From the NCBI GenBank assembly GCA_947846985.1, contig CANTUZ010000008.1, positions 40,008,817 through 40,072,816 of the forward strand: a DNA stretch of 64,000 bases, written 5' to 3'. The position numbers were made by a program, and so were the translations under genes. The notes beneath the pieces are model-generated. The model ran no database searches and was not told the DNA's origin. It saw only the letters and a program-made list of their open reading frames with translations. Each line of letters opens with the position of its first letter. Position 1 is the first letter of the stretch. Source of the stretch: Fratercula arctica (lineage: Eukaryota > Chordata > Aves > Charadriiformes > Alcidae). This document shows, piece after piece, positions 49,397 to 64,000 of the stretch.

Positions 49397-51207
49397 TGTT
49401 CCTGAAATTCTGCCCTATGTGCCATGCTAAAAAAAAAAAAAAAAAGTAATCAAGGGGCAAAACCCCTTTAGTCGGCTACCTCTGCGCAATAGTGGTTCAG
49501 ACATTGATGGTTTGCTTACGACTTTCAGTCTGCCTTTCACCGGGTCATCCAGGCTGTGGGTTGCAGCTCAGTGAACGTCAAACTGTAGATGAGCCATTGC
49601 CATTTGGTCCAACTGGAGTCCGCGTCCATCGGGGAGCGCATTGCTTCACGATGAGTTAAAAGAATGGAAGATGTGAAAGCGGTTCTTCTTCTGTGTCCGT
49701 GGTGGGAGGGGGAAATGGTACCAATAAGCCTTTGAGGCTTAAACTGAGCTGCGTCGTGATGTTGGTTTAAGGACGATATTTGGTACGTGGGCATTTCTGC
49801 GCAACTTTGCTGGATTGCTTAGTCCTGCTGTTTAGATCCTGCGCTATATTATATGGATTTTTACAATTCTGCAGTTCTCCAGAAACCCATCTGCTTTTCT
49901 TCTTTGAGATCCTCTTCTTTCTGCCCCCTCCCTCCGATTAAAATATAAAGAATTGTTGCATTCAGCAATTAAATCCTGCGCTTGATTCCAAAATGGCAAG
50001 AAATGTGAGTTTTCATCTTTGGATAATTTGACACTGGCAACCTCATGCTCATCTTAATCTTGTTCACAGCCTGAAGTGCCAAATGTCTGTCAGTAAATTG
50101 TTTATGTGACTAAATTAACTTTTTGAGTGTAACTATAAAGCTTTGGGTTTTCCTGATGTGTAACTTACAGATGCCTAAACGTGTATTTTGCATTTAATTT
50201 TGCTTAAAATTTAAACTGAATAGGAAAGCGTATGGCATGTTCCTTATAATCGGGGGGGAAAAAGTTGTTGGGTTTTTTTTCTGGTTACTGATGTCGATTA
50301 ATCTGACTTGATTGTCTGGCAATGTTCAATAAATCAGTGCTTTTTCTGCCTGTAGCTGGGTTTAGTTGTCACACCTTCTCCATTTGTCCCCACTCACGAG
50401 AAAAGGGAAAAAAAAAAAAAAACCAAAACCACCACCTCAGACCAAAGCACTTTATTTTTATTATGGAGCATAAACTTTAGCCTGACAGGATAGTGAGAAT
50501 AGTCAATGTTCCCTTTATCAGGTCTTCAAGCTCGTGCCTGGGAGACGTTCCCCGTTCCCGACCTTCTGGGTGCAGGGTCAGTGGGGAGCAGTACCCACTC
50601 GTGGTATTCAACCACAGAAAATCCGTACTTACCAAGTAAGGAAAGTGGATACCCAGCACCAATATCACTAGAAACAGGGGTGCTTTTAACTCCAGGTTGT
50701 GTTTTAAAATATATATATATATCTCATCTCTCTCCACAGCTGTCTCCTTGTCTAACTTCAGCTGCAAGCTGGTTCCCTGTCGCTCAGGTGCTTGACGTTT
50801 GACAGATACTGCGCTTAGAAGTCTGTAAAATATATTCTCTTCTCTTTCTATATTAGTATCTGTCAGAATGGAAGGGTTAATATTGAAGGTGATTGCGCCC
50901 CTGTACAAAGCGAATTCTTTATCAGGGACGCCATCCTGTAATCTCATTTGTATAAAAAGATAGTTTAATCTTTCAAAGAGTTGTTGGTTTGGGGGTTTTG
51001 TGTGTTTGTAGTTTAAGATTGCTTTAATCTTAAACGGTTGCAGTTCGGAATGAGTTTTGCTGTGATGTTTCTTGGCTGGTCTGTCACTAGATAGTGTGAG
51101 ACAGAGGATCAGCTGTGACTGTTTTTCCTGGTATCTCAGAAATAAATGTGACCTGTGGTCTTAAAAAGCTGAAATAGTGGCCGAGACACGAACACATCGA
51201 CTGCATT

Positions 51208-51225
51208 CAGCAGCAGCAGCAGCAG
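51208..51225 (+). repeat. (CAG)6 microsatellite
   Basis: Six perfect CAG units in intron sequence, outside any coding exon. Confidence 0.9.
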
Positions 51226-51289
51226 GACGAATCTTCTGGCACTAGCTATTTAAAGCCGAAGAGCTGCATTTGATGTGAGGATGCCTGTA

Positions 51290-51700
51290 TGTATTCAGGA
51301 CTGACGTATCTTGATAAATTATAATTGCAAGGAGATGGATTCACACAGTATCCTACAGGAGTTTATGAACTTTGAAAAATAAAATCTTGTTTACAGAGAG
51401 TAATATAAATTGAGAGACACATTTTCAAGTAAACATCCAGGAAAGACATAATACTGCAAGAGCATAGTGTGACACGCTATAAACTCTGCTAATTCAAATA
51501 ACATGACTTAAAAATTTAACAAGCCCAATGCATTCCATATTTAAGGACCTTATCAGTGAGACTTAAGGAGGGAAATTAGTAAACTTCCCAGATCAGTACG
51601 CTTGTATTTTTCTTTATCTTTTTATCTAAATTTATATGATAATAATATACATTTTAAATTTAGATAAAGTTTAGTAAAGTTTTAAATGTAAAATTGAGAA
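51290..51700. promoter_or_regulatory. Candidate conserved non-coding element with AT-rich hairpin
   Basis: A repeat-free AT-rich block with GATAAATTATAATTGC, TATAAACTCTGCTAATTC and GAGTAATATAAATTG motifs. At its right end is a perfect 14-bp inverted repeat: TTTATCTAAATTTA (51621-51634) and TAAATTTAGATAAA (51655-51668) with a 20-nt loop. No coding frame. Confidence 0.3.
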
Positions 51701-54700
51701 AGTAAAAAGTTACTGTATAATTATTGGAGTAATTCCTGATTTCAGAATTTTGTCTTTTTATGTCCATACGTTGCTAGTTCAAATAGGTGCCTGTAATAAT
51801 TAGATTTCTTGTTCAACGTATGTCCAGAAGCGCACTGCTTTGTTTTGCCAGGATCTGGATGAAGCATGCGCAAGAAACACACACGGTGCTTTTATATCTT
51901 CTCCGGCTTAATGAAGTTTCTGTTGCAATTAACAGGAGAGCAGTTGTCTCATCAAGCATGTCTGTTTGCAGGCTCAGTTTCTTTCCAGCCCAGATCACAG
52001 AGCGTGGGGTAGAGGGATGTTGTGTATACGTTACCTATGGAATCCAACGCTTCAAAGCTTCTTCACAGCATCTACGGTTCAAGGAGTGAAAGAAGCCTCT
52101 GTGTTAAATCCAATACACAACTCCTTCACAACCTGCCGATTGTTGGGGGGCAGCTGAAGCCCAGAGAGCCGGCCTTCCTGCAGGTGGAAGAGCATCTCCT
52201 TTCAAGTCTCTGGGCCCTTCATTTGTCACAGTTGATATCATCCCTTAATTCGGCGGTCGCGTGTGCCACCCACGGTCCAGGTCGATGAGGAATATCCAGT
52301 TCACAAGTCGCTCCAGGCGAGCGGCTTTTCTGATGCATGGGTTTTGTGAGGGCAAAAGGAGGGCCCTGACTTGGGTTATCTAAACCCTTAGAAGAGCTGT
52401 CAAGAGCTAGAAAGAGTGCTTGGTTACATTTAAAAGTTAAGGAAGAAAAAAAAGTTTGTCAATGGCAGTATGTCACCTGACACCTATAAAAGGTAGCAAA
52501 GACATAGCTTTATGTTAAGAGCTTTACTTTTCGGCTATAGGTTTCTGCAATAGGAAAATGTTGGGGTTTGCCTTTGATTAAGAGTATCTTTGCTGTTGCT
52601 TCCGTTATTTCTTTCCCTTGCTGACACTGCTGCTCGTGGTGTACGTTACCAGCAAAGCCTTAGCCATTTCTTACCTAGGGTGATGCAATTAACTGCCTAT
52701 TTGCTATGCAGCTTTAATTGTCAAATGTTAACAGTGAAAGTCTCTTAATTTTTTTCCAAAACACTGGTATTAGGGCTTGTCGCTGAAGTCTTGTGGGCTA
52801 ACAGTGGAGAGTTTCCTAACCTCTTCTCAATTACCAGTGAGTGGGTTTGATGCTTGGAAGTTATCCACAGGTTATACAGACTGAAGGTTAAAGTACAAGA
52901 GTAGAGACAAGAGACGTGGCTCTCTTTCTGCCTCTGAGCATTTCTTTGAAGAGAGTCAGTTCTTCCTTTCTGTCTTATTTTGCCTATCTTGAAATACAAG
53001 GTAAATATTGTAGTAGGAAATGATTCAGTACGGCATGGGTTCATTATTTTCCAAGTGCCTTGAGACCTGAAGGCTCTATTTCAAAGCAAAATATTGTGAA
53101 ATGAGGTTTTTTTGCAATTAGAAGACAATGCTGATTGTTAGATCAGGGTGGAGCTCTCACGCTCTCTGTATAATTGAGGTGAATTTATTATGCGTATCAT
53201 TTAGACCAAGGATATAAGATAGTATTTGTCACACAATGTTGTGTGTACTTGATCATGGTGTAGCTTGTTCATCCAAGATGTGTTCTTTCAGACGTGCTCC
53301 AAGTGTTTATTTTTCTGCAAATCACCATTATTTGGGATGGTCGTGATGGGTTCGCTGGGAACAGCGTGCTGCAGCTGGTAACTATTCTTGAGGTGTCTGA
53401 TTATCTACCTGGCTTCAAAAGCGGCAGATAGACTAACCAGCGCCTGACCTGGAAACAAACCAAGAGATAATGCCCTGAAACCATTCCATAGCTGTACGGT
53501 TTGACTTCGAAAGGACCATCCATCTTCTTTCTGCCTCATGGGGTCACTAAGAACTAGATACCTGAAATTAATGCCCATAACCAGCTGCCTTGTGTAATAT
53601 TCCTCACCTCTCCATTTTGTATACAGTTGATGGCCAGGAGAAGCAATGCCCATAGCATCGTACGCCCAGTTTGCAGCAATTCAGGGTGACACCACGTAAC
53701 AATCACATCTTCTTAACGGATCTGATGCTGCCCAGTGAAAACGTTATGCCAGAAGAATTAGAGACATCCCTTATACATCTAGACTGTAGGTCTGTTCGGC
53801 AGGAGCCATGAAGTTAGTTTGCCTTGGGATGTGGTGGCATCCTGCAGCATCTAAGGCTTGCATCTCTTTCTGGTTTGTTGTCCTTATGTATTCAAACAAA
53901 TTGTCATTCTTGATCTTTCCACGGGGCATGTTCAGCGCACAGTACAAAGGAGGCAAGCGCAAAGATGCATCTGTGTAACGTGGGATAAGATAAATCAGCA
54001 AACTATGTTAACCTGGGGAGAGGTTTATAATATCTCTGCCCCTGACCTGAACCTGCTTTAGGCAAGATGTGCGGAGGGGAAGACTAGCATCTTGTTCGTG
54101 TTTTGAGGCTTGCTGTTCCTCTAAAATACAGTTATTCCTTACTGCTGATGCTTGTCACCTGAGTGGCAGCACAGGAGGGTCTCTTAGGAAAAGATGGTAA
54201 ATTCCTTCTGTGATGCAAGGAGCCTACTTCATAGGATGGCTTTGAAAGGGAGTTAACAGGATAGGCTTGCTTCTTGTCCTTGCTAGCAATACTTCCATTT
54301 CTAGGGAGCAGGATGGTGTTTCACGAGCACTGTAATATGTTGCTCCTTAGGAGGGAAAATGTAGTGAGCAATGTACTTTAGCGGGGGCTTTTTTAAACAC
54401 TGTATTGCATTTTTGCTCTCATGTTTCCTTTACGATGGGCAGACGTTGCCTGTTAGTAGGAAATGAGCTAGAGGTAACTTTGTCTTTCCTTTGGATAAGG
54501 GAGATTGTAACAAGGGTCTTACTATCTCTGAAATCATTGAAGACGGTCCTTCCGATATCTGTGCTTTACTGTCACGAGCCTGGCTTTCTCTCGCAGGTCT
54601 GTGGATGATGTCCCTCGCCTGTCACAAAGTGGCTTATTAGGCTGCCGAGTGGAAACGATCCTGTCAGGCCAAACATGCCTTCAGGTCTGCTTTGCTTGAG

Positions 54701-56973
54701 GCGTGCTACCACCTATCAAAAGCCAGACCCTCCAAAAGCCGGGAGATCTTTTTTTGTCAAGAAGGAAGCTTTGTTTTTCTTATTTAATTGAAATTGCTAT
54801 TAGAGGAAAGGAGGCAGTAACTTGGGCATTCAGTGGGGCTTTCTGTACATGACAGGATAGCTTTGTGATTTACAGGCTCTAGGCACAAGGCTGGAAAAAT
54901 GGTAGGCGCCGTGGAAAGAGAATACTCCTGAGGCTCTTTCATCTCCATCCCCCAGTTCTGCTCAGAGCTTCCTTTTAATTTCGTTCAGTGCAGCAGGTTA
55001 ATTTAAGCCCTCGATAGGTTGAGTGTCCAAGCTGAATTCAGCTAAACGATGACCGGATGCGCCTAATTCCTACCAAAGGTATGAGCCCAGTGTACTTAAA
55101 AAGTATTTGCCTTTTTTTTTTTTTTTTCTGTAAGCTGTAATCTCGTGCTGCCCCGTCTCCCCCACTCACGAGTGTTTATTATCCACAGACTTCTGCCAAG
55201 CTGCAGTTTTGACAGGATTTTAATGTCAGTCCTGTACGTCCGTGCCTGACTCCAGCCTTCTGCAGTCATTGTGCAATTGCAGCATCCCTTTAACTTCGGT
55301 TTGAGGCAGAGGAGGAATATAAAGAACTTGATAGAACATTTATGGTAATAGCTGTAAAGGGAAGCTGTAGAGCATTGGATTTCACAGCCAGAAAAATCTG
55401 AGCTCGGGGAAATGGGTCTGAAATACAGCTACAGATGGTTTTAGTCTATTGCTTCCCCTGCTTAAATAAAAGGATTGCTTTTTTCACCTCTATTTAAAAC
55501 ACATGTGTAGAAGATGAAAGTGTCCAGCTATTTTTTTATTATTCAGTCCACCAGCTACCGACATCTTTGCCTTATTTCATTTCAACGCTAATGGCATAGT
55601 AAAAGTTCTGAAACACCCTCTTTGGATTCAGCCTTCCTTGGGTCGCGGCAAAGATTCCTGCTGCAGTCAGAGCTGTTGCTGTTGTTTTCGTCATCAGCGC
55701 TTTCTTTTCCCCCTTGAACCTGGTGCTATTAATTGTGTTGCTGCTTCTGCTATTTAATTGATCCCATTCACTGGTCCCGCTTTTGTAACGTCTGACTTCT
55801 TGTCACTTCGGCAAATCAAAAACCCAAATTAATCAATCTCCAGCTACTTGAGAATAAGGCCGCGTTGGGGAGCTGGGCTTGACAAAAAAGTCTAATTTCA
55901 CTTTGAAAGCCTGTTGGAAAATTTTAACAAGAAGATGCAAGAAAAATGTAAACCAGATCAAGCTCGACTTTGGTCTGTGGAGAATAGCATCACCTGTTGA
56001 GTTCGTTTCAAGTTTTTGTAAATAGGTGATTTGACAAAAATATGAAATAAATCAAAAGACACGAAGATAGAAGAGGTCAGAATATCCTTGTTTCCGCTGG
56101 AAATGGTTACCCAGGAGAGAGGGTTGTGTGTGTATGAGAGAGAATAGGAACCGTGGGCCAAAGATGAAGCTCTGCTCTCGGATTTTTGTATCTCAGCCTT
56201 TGTGCTGTGCTATTCCTGTACCTTATATGTTGCCTCCTTTCCTCGTCTGTTTGCACCCCCAGCCCTATTACCCTGGCATGGGACACTCGTACCTGCTTAT
56301 TGTCCCTCCTTTTCTTCGCCTCCTTGACTCCCATCTTGGTGTCTCCTGCAGCTCTGCTGTGCAGGCACTGCAAGCGGGGAAGGAGAAATGGCTTCAATCG
56401 GAATCTCGGACGCGCTCTGAGCAGATGCTTGGGAGTTTGGGATGCAAGTCAGCCGTGTCCTCTGCTAGGGGCACCAAGGAGGCACAGGCTGGGTTTGAAT
56501 TGGGTTCCTTACCCTTTTCAAATCCAGGAGGGCTCTCGTGATGTCCTCAGAGGGCACAAATGGAGTTGTCTTTGAGATCCATTTCTGGAGCGCATGCAGC
56601 TTCCAAATAATAAACCTATAAAGAGATAAGAAGCGGGATTTGTGCAGAATGTTAGGTTTTACAAACGTTGTATAATACTGCAAGAGGATATCAAACATAA
56701 CTGTTTCAAATGGCAAATAAAGCACAGTACAACAGCATGGCCCTTGAGACTCTTCTGAGAAAGATTGGTTGGTTTCTTTTTTCATTTAATGTTCGGTCTC
56801 GTAATTCTGGGTTGTAGTTGTAGACAACATCCTTCTTCCCTTCCGCCTCTCGTTTCTCCTACCAGAATTTGTCATAATTGAAAGGAGTTTCTAGTACGAC
56901 TGTAATTACAAAATGCATCTAGGGGAGAGGCAGACATGGGACTTGCATTCTGGAAAATAAAAGCTGCATTGGC

Positions 56974-56994
56974 TTTTGTTTTGTTTTGTTTTGT
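56974..56994 (+). repeat. (TTTTG)4 microsatellite
   Basis: Four TTTTG units in intron. Plain simple repeat. Confidence 0.8.
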
Positions 56995-57819
56995 AATTTC
57001 TAGCAAACAAGGGTCAGGCTTGAAAGAGCAGAACCTTTGTCTTACCTCACGTGTCGTGCACCTACAGAGAAATACCACTTCTCTAACAGCAGAGTGACTG
57101 GGGTTTTTTTAATATCCCATCTCTTGATAACTTAAGGGGTTTGGTTACCACATGTCTCTTGTTGCTCCTGAGCATGGCGTGAGCTACCGTATATTTTAAA
57201 ATGGCCTCAAATAACTTGCATAAATGTAAACTTACCCTCAATATTACCCAGAATTGACTATTTTACTACTCTTTCTGGAATAAGCGCCTACACTTTGTTT
57301 GCACAGAAGCTCTCCTACCCCTTGGTATGAGCTTGGCGTTATTTCGCGACCCTGCAAAACTAGAAAACTCAGCTTTCGATGAGAAATACGTTTTCTCGTC
57401 GGTACGGAAAGTCACCGAACGCGCACGTGAAATTCACGGCGTCCTCCTTAACGCCTCCTGACCGTGCAGAGGTAAACCGCAAGGACACGGCTCGTGTCAG
57501 CTCTCACTTACAGCTGAGTGGAGTTAATAATTACACCGGGGAGAGAGGGAAGGGAGGAAGGCTGGCGGTTTGCTGGGAGAGGGCATGGGCATTTCTAGCT
57601 CAGTTCTGTACATTGCAGTCGGCAGCAGGCGTAGGCTGGAGCACGGTGATGCTCTGTTTTGGAGGAGAAGATGACATTTTTCAGCAGCATATTGCCGTAC
57701 ATCACTTAGAAACACGGCCCAACCGTTGCAGAACAGCGGATGTGCTGGTCAGGACAACCCCAGCTACGTGGCAAGGGGAGAGTTTTGTCCTTAATGTTGT
57801 ATGATATAGATACACACCC

Positions 57820-58120
57820 TGCAAATGATGACCGTCATCAAGGAAAGCTGCCTGTGCCGTCAATCAAAAACTGCAAAGCTAATGATGGGCTGGGCAGATA
57901 ATCGTGGGAGAGTTAATTGTAAGGTTCGATATGGCATCTTGTCAGCAGAGATAAGTTGTCACGTTTTCCACTTGAGCTGAAACTAAATGATTGTAAAATA
58001 AGTTATGAGTGTCCTTGGGCCTGTCTGCCAGAATGATGGCTAAGAATACATTCCTGGCCCATCAGTCTCAAGCAGCCCGCTTGATATTTATGCGAACTGA
58101 ATGTTATTTTATTCCCCCTC
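57820..58120. promoter_or_regulatory. Candidate conserved non-coding element
   Basis: A repeat-free block opening with TGATGAC-C-GTCATCA (57826-57840), a 7-bp inverted repeat around one base that resembles a CRE/ATF site with an extra base. It then has GCTAATGATGG, GAGTTAATTGTAAGG and CTAAATGATTGTAAAAT motifs. No coding frame. Confidence 0.38.
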
Positions 58121-58479
58121 TAGTCATGCTTGTCAGCTTCCCGAGTGAAAAGTGAAACTGCTTCTTTGACTCATACTTCAAGTATTGAAGCTCGGAGAGA
58201 CTGCAGATTGTTATTATTATTACTAGTATTATATATTTTTTCGGGTGTGCGTTGAACATTGATGCCCGATTGGGAAGAACTAATGGCTGACATTGAACGC
58301 GCGGGATGGCTGCAAAACAGCCCATCCCAACCCAGTGAAACGCGTCTTATGAGTTCCAGTGCCTCTGTCAAAGCTGGTTTAGATGTGAAGTAATGAGGCG
58401 CTTGCTTTTTTAATTTGGCGTGCCTTTATCCTTGCCTTTTTTTTTTTTTTTATTTTTATTTTTATATATTTAATAGCGC

Positions 58480-58720
58480 CAGCAGTGGTCGTCTGTTCTC
58501 AGGCGTGGTAATTGATACAAAATAAAATGCATTATTTGTATTCAGTCAGGAGTATGAAATTGCATTCAGTGGGCTGAAGCCTGAACTCATTTACAGTTTT
58601 CCGAAGCCGGGCTTTCAGGAGCCCTCTTTTCAATTTGAAGAATACCTTGTCAGGCAAGAGAAGTAGTGGGAAATGGGAAAGCACAGCGTGTAAGCCTGGC
58701 GCCTTTTGATTGCTCATATT
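58480..58720. promoter_or_regulatory. Candidate conserved non-coding element
   Basis: A repeat-free block with GTAATTGATAC, AAAATGCATTATTTG, TGAAATTGCATTCAG and CTCATTTACAG motifs, lying just after an AT-rich simple stretch (58438-58475). POU-like ATGCATTA and homeodomain cores are close together. Composition-based call. Confidence 0.33.
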
Positions 58721-60139
58721 TTAAACCGGGAGAATGTTAAATAACTTCCATCTTCAAAGGGTGATCTCCGAAACTGGGAATATGGGGCATTAATACACCA
58801 ACAATATCAGCTCCGCACCCGTTTACGAGCCGCTCGCGTTTCTTTTCTGGTTGAGGGGGAGGGAAAGCTTCGGGCTTTTCGCTTCAGAGCCGTTTGACCC
58901 AAGGACAGCAGGTTATTACCTGGAAAGGGCTGCGGATCACGAGGAGTTACCGTAGGGAGGTTAATTCTTCAGCTCTGCGACGTGAGTAGTCGAACTGTAC
59001 GTTCCTCATTTTTCAGAGCTCGTGAGGAGGTTTTGTTGGTGCAATTTATAGCCTAGAAATTAGACGAAGCCGCAGTGAGCGTACAGGTCTCCCTTAACCT
59101 TTTGTAACAGGGATCCCGCTGAAAAATATATTCTGTGGTTTTGCATCAGGGTGTGGTTTCTTCACCATTTTACAGATCCGGGGCATCATGGTTGGCACTG
59201 GAGTCGCGTGTGGCCATGAACGCAGCCCTCCTACGCCAGCCTTGGGGACCAGAGCGCTTCGGCACGTGTCGTGGCATCGCTAGTATTTGAAAACAAGCTT
59301 TTTGAGACTCATGGGAGAGGGTGGTAGAGCTGATTTTTCCTGATTTTTGTTTTTTTTCTCCCCTTGAGTAAAATAGGATAATTCTTTCTGAAGTGAAAGC
59401 TGAGGATGAGGCCTGTCCGTGTGCCACTTGCCTCATATTGTCTGAGGGGAAAAAGTGAAGCATTTTGAGAAATTGTGTTAGATCTGAGCAAGCCTTCCTG
59501 GCTGGTGTGCTCTCTGGGATTTCTCCATTATATTTATGAGTTTTCTGGATTTTTGCAAGAAGTCAAAAATCAATTAGATGCGTTTTTGGTGCCCCATGGC
59601 AGACCTTGCCCCCACAGCTAGGCCCCTTCCTTGCTGGGCACTGTGGCTGCGGCTGGCCTGTCTCAACACACCAGTTTTCATGTCATTGCTGCAAAGGAGG
59701 AGGTTTTTTGTGGGGTTTCTTGGGGTTTTTTTTCTTCTTTTTGAGTACCCAACGTTGGAAACCTTCTTAAGTCTCCAACTGGAGGTAAATATTTAGGGCT
59801 AGCAGTAACCAACTTGCATCCTTGGCCATGCCTCTCTACTGCTGGCATCCTCTTTGGCATCTTCTCCCAGTGTCAGGAGAGTCACAGCTATCCGTGTCCC
59901 CTTTACCAAGAGCATGCTGAGCACTGGCATGGATTCTCTTCAGGGTTTGCCTTCCTCTTCACCTGGAGAGACGGCAAACCCTTGCAGGATAAGATAGGCG
60001 CTTTGAGCATTTCTGGGTCAGGTACTTAAAATACTCCTATAGGGATATACAGTAAATACGTTTCCATGATTGCCTTTTGGGGTTAAATATTTGATGGTTG
60101 GTTTCAAAAGAGAGGACATAGGGAAAAGAACAAAAATCC

Positions 60140-60440
60140 TTAATGTAAAGCTTATCTTTGATTTGGTCTTTATTGCCAGGCAATTAGCTACATAATTTAT
60201 CCCCCACTAATAACTTGCAGCACAACCGTGCTTAGCGGGTAATTAGTAAGTAAACTTTATTAGAAAAAAAAAAACAAACAAAACCAAAATAAGGGTTTCT
60301 TTGTCAAATAGGCAGTTGTATGGGGATGTAACTATTCAAAAAATCAAAAGCTACCTTTTTACATAGTCTTTGGCTTTATAATTTTCTAACATATTATTAA
60401 TTCATCGTAAGTACAATCTTGGTATTGCACTTAAGGGCAA
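60140..60440. promoter_or_regulatory. Candidate conserved non-coding element
   Basis: An AT-rich repeat-free block with CTTTGATTTGG, GGCAATTAGCTAC, CATAATTTATC, GGGTAATTAGTAAG and ATATTATTAATTCATCG motifs. Homeodomain cores recur about every 50 bp. It lies 1.1-1.4 kb upstream of exon D. Composition-based call. Confidence 0.33.
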
Positions 60441-61417
60441 TATGGTGTCTAACCTGGGTTCTGGAAACAGCGTCACTACGTGACAGCAAGCACTTAAATT
60501 AAAGTGTAGGATGGTATGTTAAATTTTATAATCAAAACCAAACCAATGAATGCGTTTAGCACTGATCATAACCAAAAGATTGGTTGCCATTAAACTAAAA
60601 TCGTATTACCAACCTTGGGGAAGAATACTCAATTGAGGTTACTTGAGTATTTGCTATGCGAAAGGACCCAGCTGGAGAGTAAAATTTCAAGTACATCCTC
60701 ATTTGCTAAACTTTTCTTAAATATTGCTGTTAGGTGTTTTTTGACTTAAAAAGAGAAGAACTGTTCAAACAGAAGAACTACTCAAAGACAAGGCATTCGT
60801 GTATTACCGGCCATCACATGGACTGGGGAATAGACTGCGGGTCTCTGCTTACAAGAGAGGGGTGTCATCGACCTTTAATTTTGATTTGGTTGAGCGAGCT
60901 AATTGGTGGGAGAGGGTAGAAAATGACTCTGTCATTAGTTCTTAAAATTGTTGCATCTTATGCTACCGTACCTAGTACAGCGGGAAACTAAACACACAAA
61001 ACATGGAATTATTTTTTTTGCATTGGGAGCTGGTAGTAAATGACCCTTTATCACACAATATTAATTGTACCAGACATACATTTGTTACCTTGTTTTCCCA
61101 TCTTTATTGCCATCACCACCTTTTCTGTGCGTCTGCCTCTAATATTAAGGAAAGCAGACAGTATTCAGAGGATGTTGGGGTATCTCTGTGCCATTATGTA
61201 TTAAAATGTCCTAGCATTACTTGAGTTAATTTGAGGATCGGTAAGATCTTTGTAAGAAGCAGCAAATGGAAGTAATAAAGTGCATTCAAGCTGACCCGCT
61301 TCTAAAATTGATGCAGAGTCCTGGTGATTTAATAGGGCTTGAATCAGAACTTCAGCCAAGTTGCTTTTTTGTACCTTTTTGAAAAAGTAATGGATATTGT
61401 TAGGAAGTTCTCTGTAG

Positions 61418-64000
<2,583 letters not shown>

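Noticed and set aside
50477..50947. 156-codon minus-strand open frame
   Set aside because: No domain recognised, includes a translated AT microsatellite (50708-50723), and no supporting gene signals.
57379..57804. 141-codon plus-strand open frame
   Set aside because: Likely open because of the CpG-richer local composition. No recognised domain and no flanking splice sites.

Overview
This window is vertebrate nuclear DNA, most likely from a bird. Four short, well-delimited exons lie on the + strand inside long introns. Interspersed repeats are dominated by CR1 LINE fragments with the diagnostic 3' ATTCTRTG octamers. Repeat density is low (recognisable CR1 covers about 6-7% of the window). CR1 also occurs in crocodilians and turtles, so 'bird' is an inference from low repeat density and moderate intron size. 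No complete gene, rRNA, tRNA, CRISPR array or bacterial feature was found.

The only protein-coding gene I can support is AGAP1 (CENTG2), an Arf GTPase-activating protein with a GTPase-like domain, a split PH domain, an ArfGAP domain and ankyrin repeats. The window holds four internal exons. Exon A (9688-9792) encodes the start of the PH domain. Exon B (24870-25038) encodes the next PH strand and the start of the insert that splits the domain. Exon C (42065-42226) is a Ser-rich cassette that corresponds to the segment present or absent between known AGAP1 isoforms. Exon D (61560-61721) is a Ser/Pro-rich segment ending in a basic cluster. Together they are 598 nt and join in frame. Skipping C also keeps the frame, changing a Gly codon (GGG) at the junction to Asp (GAT). 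The GTPase-like domain lies upstream of the window; the second half of the PH domain, the ArfGAP domain and the ankyrin repeats lie downstream.

The rest is intron: at least 9.7 kb before A, 15.1 kb A-B, 17.0 kb B-C, 19.3 kb C-D and at least 2.3 kb after D. The introns contain eight CR1 fragments of at least four apparent age classes, two ancient MIR-like SINEs side by side near 40.4-40.9 kb, a possible old LINE tail near 63.1 kb, a 21-bp degenerate tandem repeat at 11.46 kb, a few pure homopolymers, and many repeat-free, AT-rich stretches dense in homeodomain/POU/TCF-like motifs. The best of these (about 5.5, 17.2, 20.3-22.6, 31, 32.9-33.4, 45.2-45.6, 57.8-58.7 and 60.1-60.4 kb) look like vertebrate conserved non-coding enhancers. 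AGAP1 lies next to the developmental gene GBX2 in known vertebrate genomes, so these introns could house long-range enhancers of a neighbour. That is an inference and was not tested here.

A CpG-rich 200-bp patch at about 0.83-1.03 kb with a CCAAT-type box and a strong splice-donor-like site is a candidate internal promoter and first exon. I did not find an obviously new molecular system. The most useful leads are the candidate regulatory elements, the cassette exon with a weak acceptor, and some unusual inverted repeats.
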